From: a bacterium MnTg04
Lineage (GTDB): Bacteria > Pseudomonadota > Gammaproteobacteria > Steroidobacterales > MnTg04
Direction: 5' to 3'
Length of the DNA stretch: 6,049 nucleotides
Assembly: GCA_008975185.1 (NCBI GenBank)
Contig: BFAU01000236.1
Coordinates: 1-6,049 of the forward strand
The position numbers and the translations under genes are program-made. Shown here one piece after another: positions 5,936 to 6,049 of this stretch (positions are counted from its first letter, which is position 1; each line of letters starts with the position of its first letter). The notes under the pieces were generated by a model, which saw nothing but the letters and a program-made list of their open reading frames with translations, was not told the DNA's origin and ran no database searches.

Positions 5936-6049
5936 ATGAAAACCAAACTACTGGGCATCGCCCTTTTCGCACTGACGCTGGGAGTGGTCGTGTACTACCC
6001 GCAGCTTCTTGCCAAGAACATCGCGGTGGACCCACCGTCAAACCAGCTC
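5936..6049 (+). CDS. N-terminal fragment of a secreted or membrane-anchored protein
   Basis: The first 38 codons of a gene continue past the window. The N-terminus MKTKLLGIALFALTLGVVVYY has two Lys followed by a hydrophobic core (about 5-21). This is a signal peptide or, more likely given no clear AXA cleavage site right after it, a signal anchor. The following YPQLLAKNIAVDPPSNQL would then be extracytoplasmic. No lipobox Cys is present. Too little is visible to name a family. It starts 38 bases after the polytopic membrane protein on the same strand, so it is probably the third gene of the PspA-like operon. Confidence 0.7.
   Translation, partial: MKTKLLGIALFALTLGVVVYYPQLLAKNIAVDPPSNQL

Overview
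The window looks like a chromosomal segment of a gammaproteobacterium with moderately high GC. The mechanosensitive channel matches Escherichia coli YbdG along its whole length as I remember that sequence, which is the main taxonomic clue. The other genes (OmpR-type two-component system, PspA/IM30 protein) fit but do not narrow it further. There are no tRNA or rRNA genes, no insertion sequences and no CRISPR array. Gene density is high, and the longest stretch without a gene is about 157 bases.

Layout. Positions 2-196 hold the last 64 codons of a TPR-type protein read on the + strand. After a 67-base gap comes a complete ybdG/mscM-like channel gene (264-1514, +). It converges on a two-component operon on the - strand: response regulator (3921-4622), then a large histidine kinase (1607-3916), separated by four bases. 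Divergent from the regulator, across a 157-base intergenic region, a + strand operon begins with a short PspA/IM30 protein (4780-5334). Its stop overlaps the start (ATGA) of a polytopic membrane protein (5331-5897). A third gene with an N-terminal membrane anchor starts at 5936 and runs off the window.

How the parts may work together. Channel, membrane-embedded kinase, PspA and two membrane-associated proteins all suggest a theme of envelope or membrane stress. The divergent arrangement makes it plausible that the response regulator controls both its own operon and the PspA operon. The shared region contains a GTAA direct repeat with an 11-base period, the kind of site OmpR/PhoB-family regulators bind. 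I see no sigma-54 (-24/-12) promoter and no PspF-like activator in the window, so control here would differ from the classical Psp system. This regulatory link is inference.

The most unusual single feature is the kinase. Its extracytoplasmic region is about 465 residues long and is interrupted by a charged, low-complexity stretch of about 200 residues. The linker from the second membrane helix to the phosphoacceptor histidine is too short for a HAMP domain.
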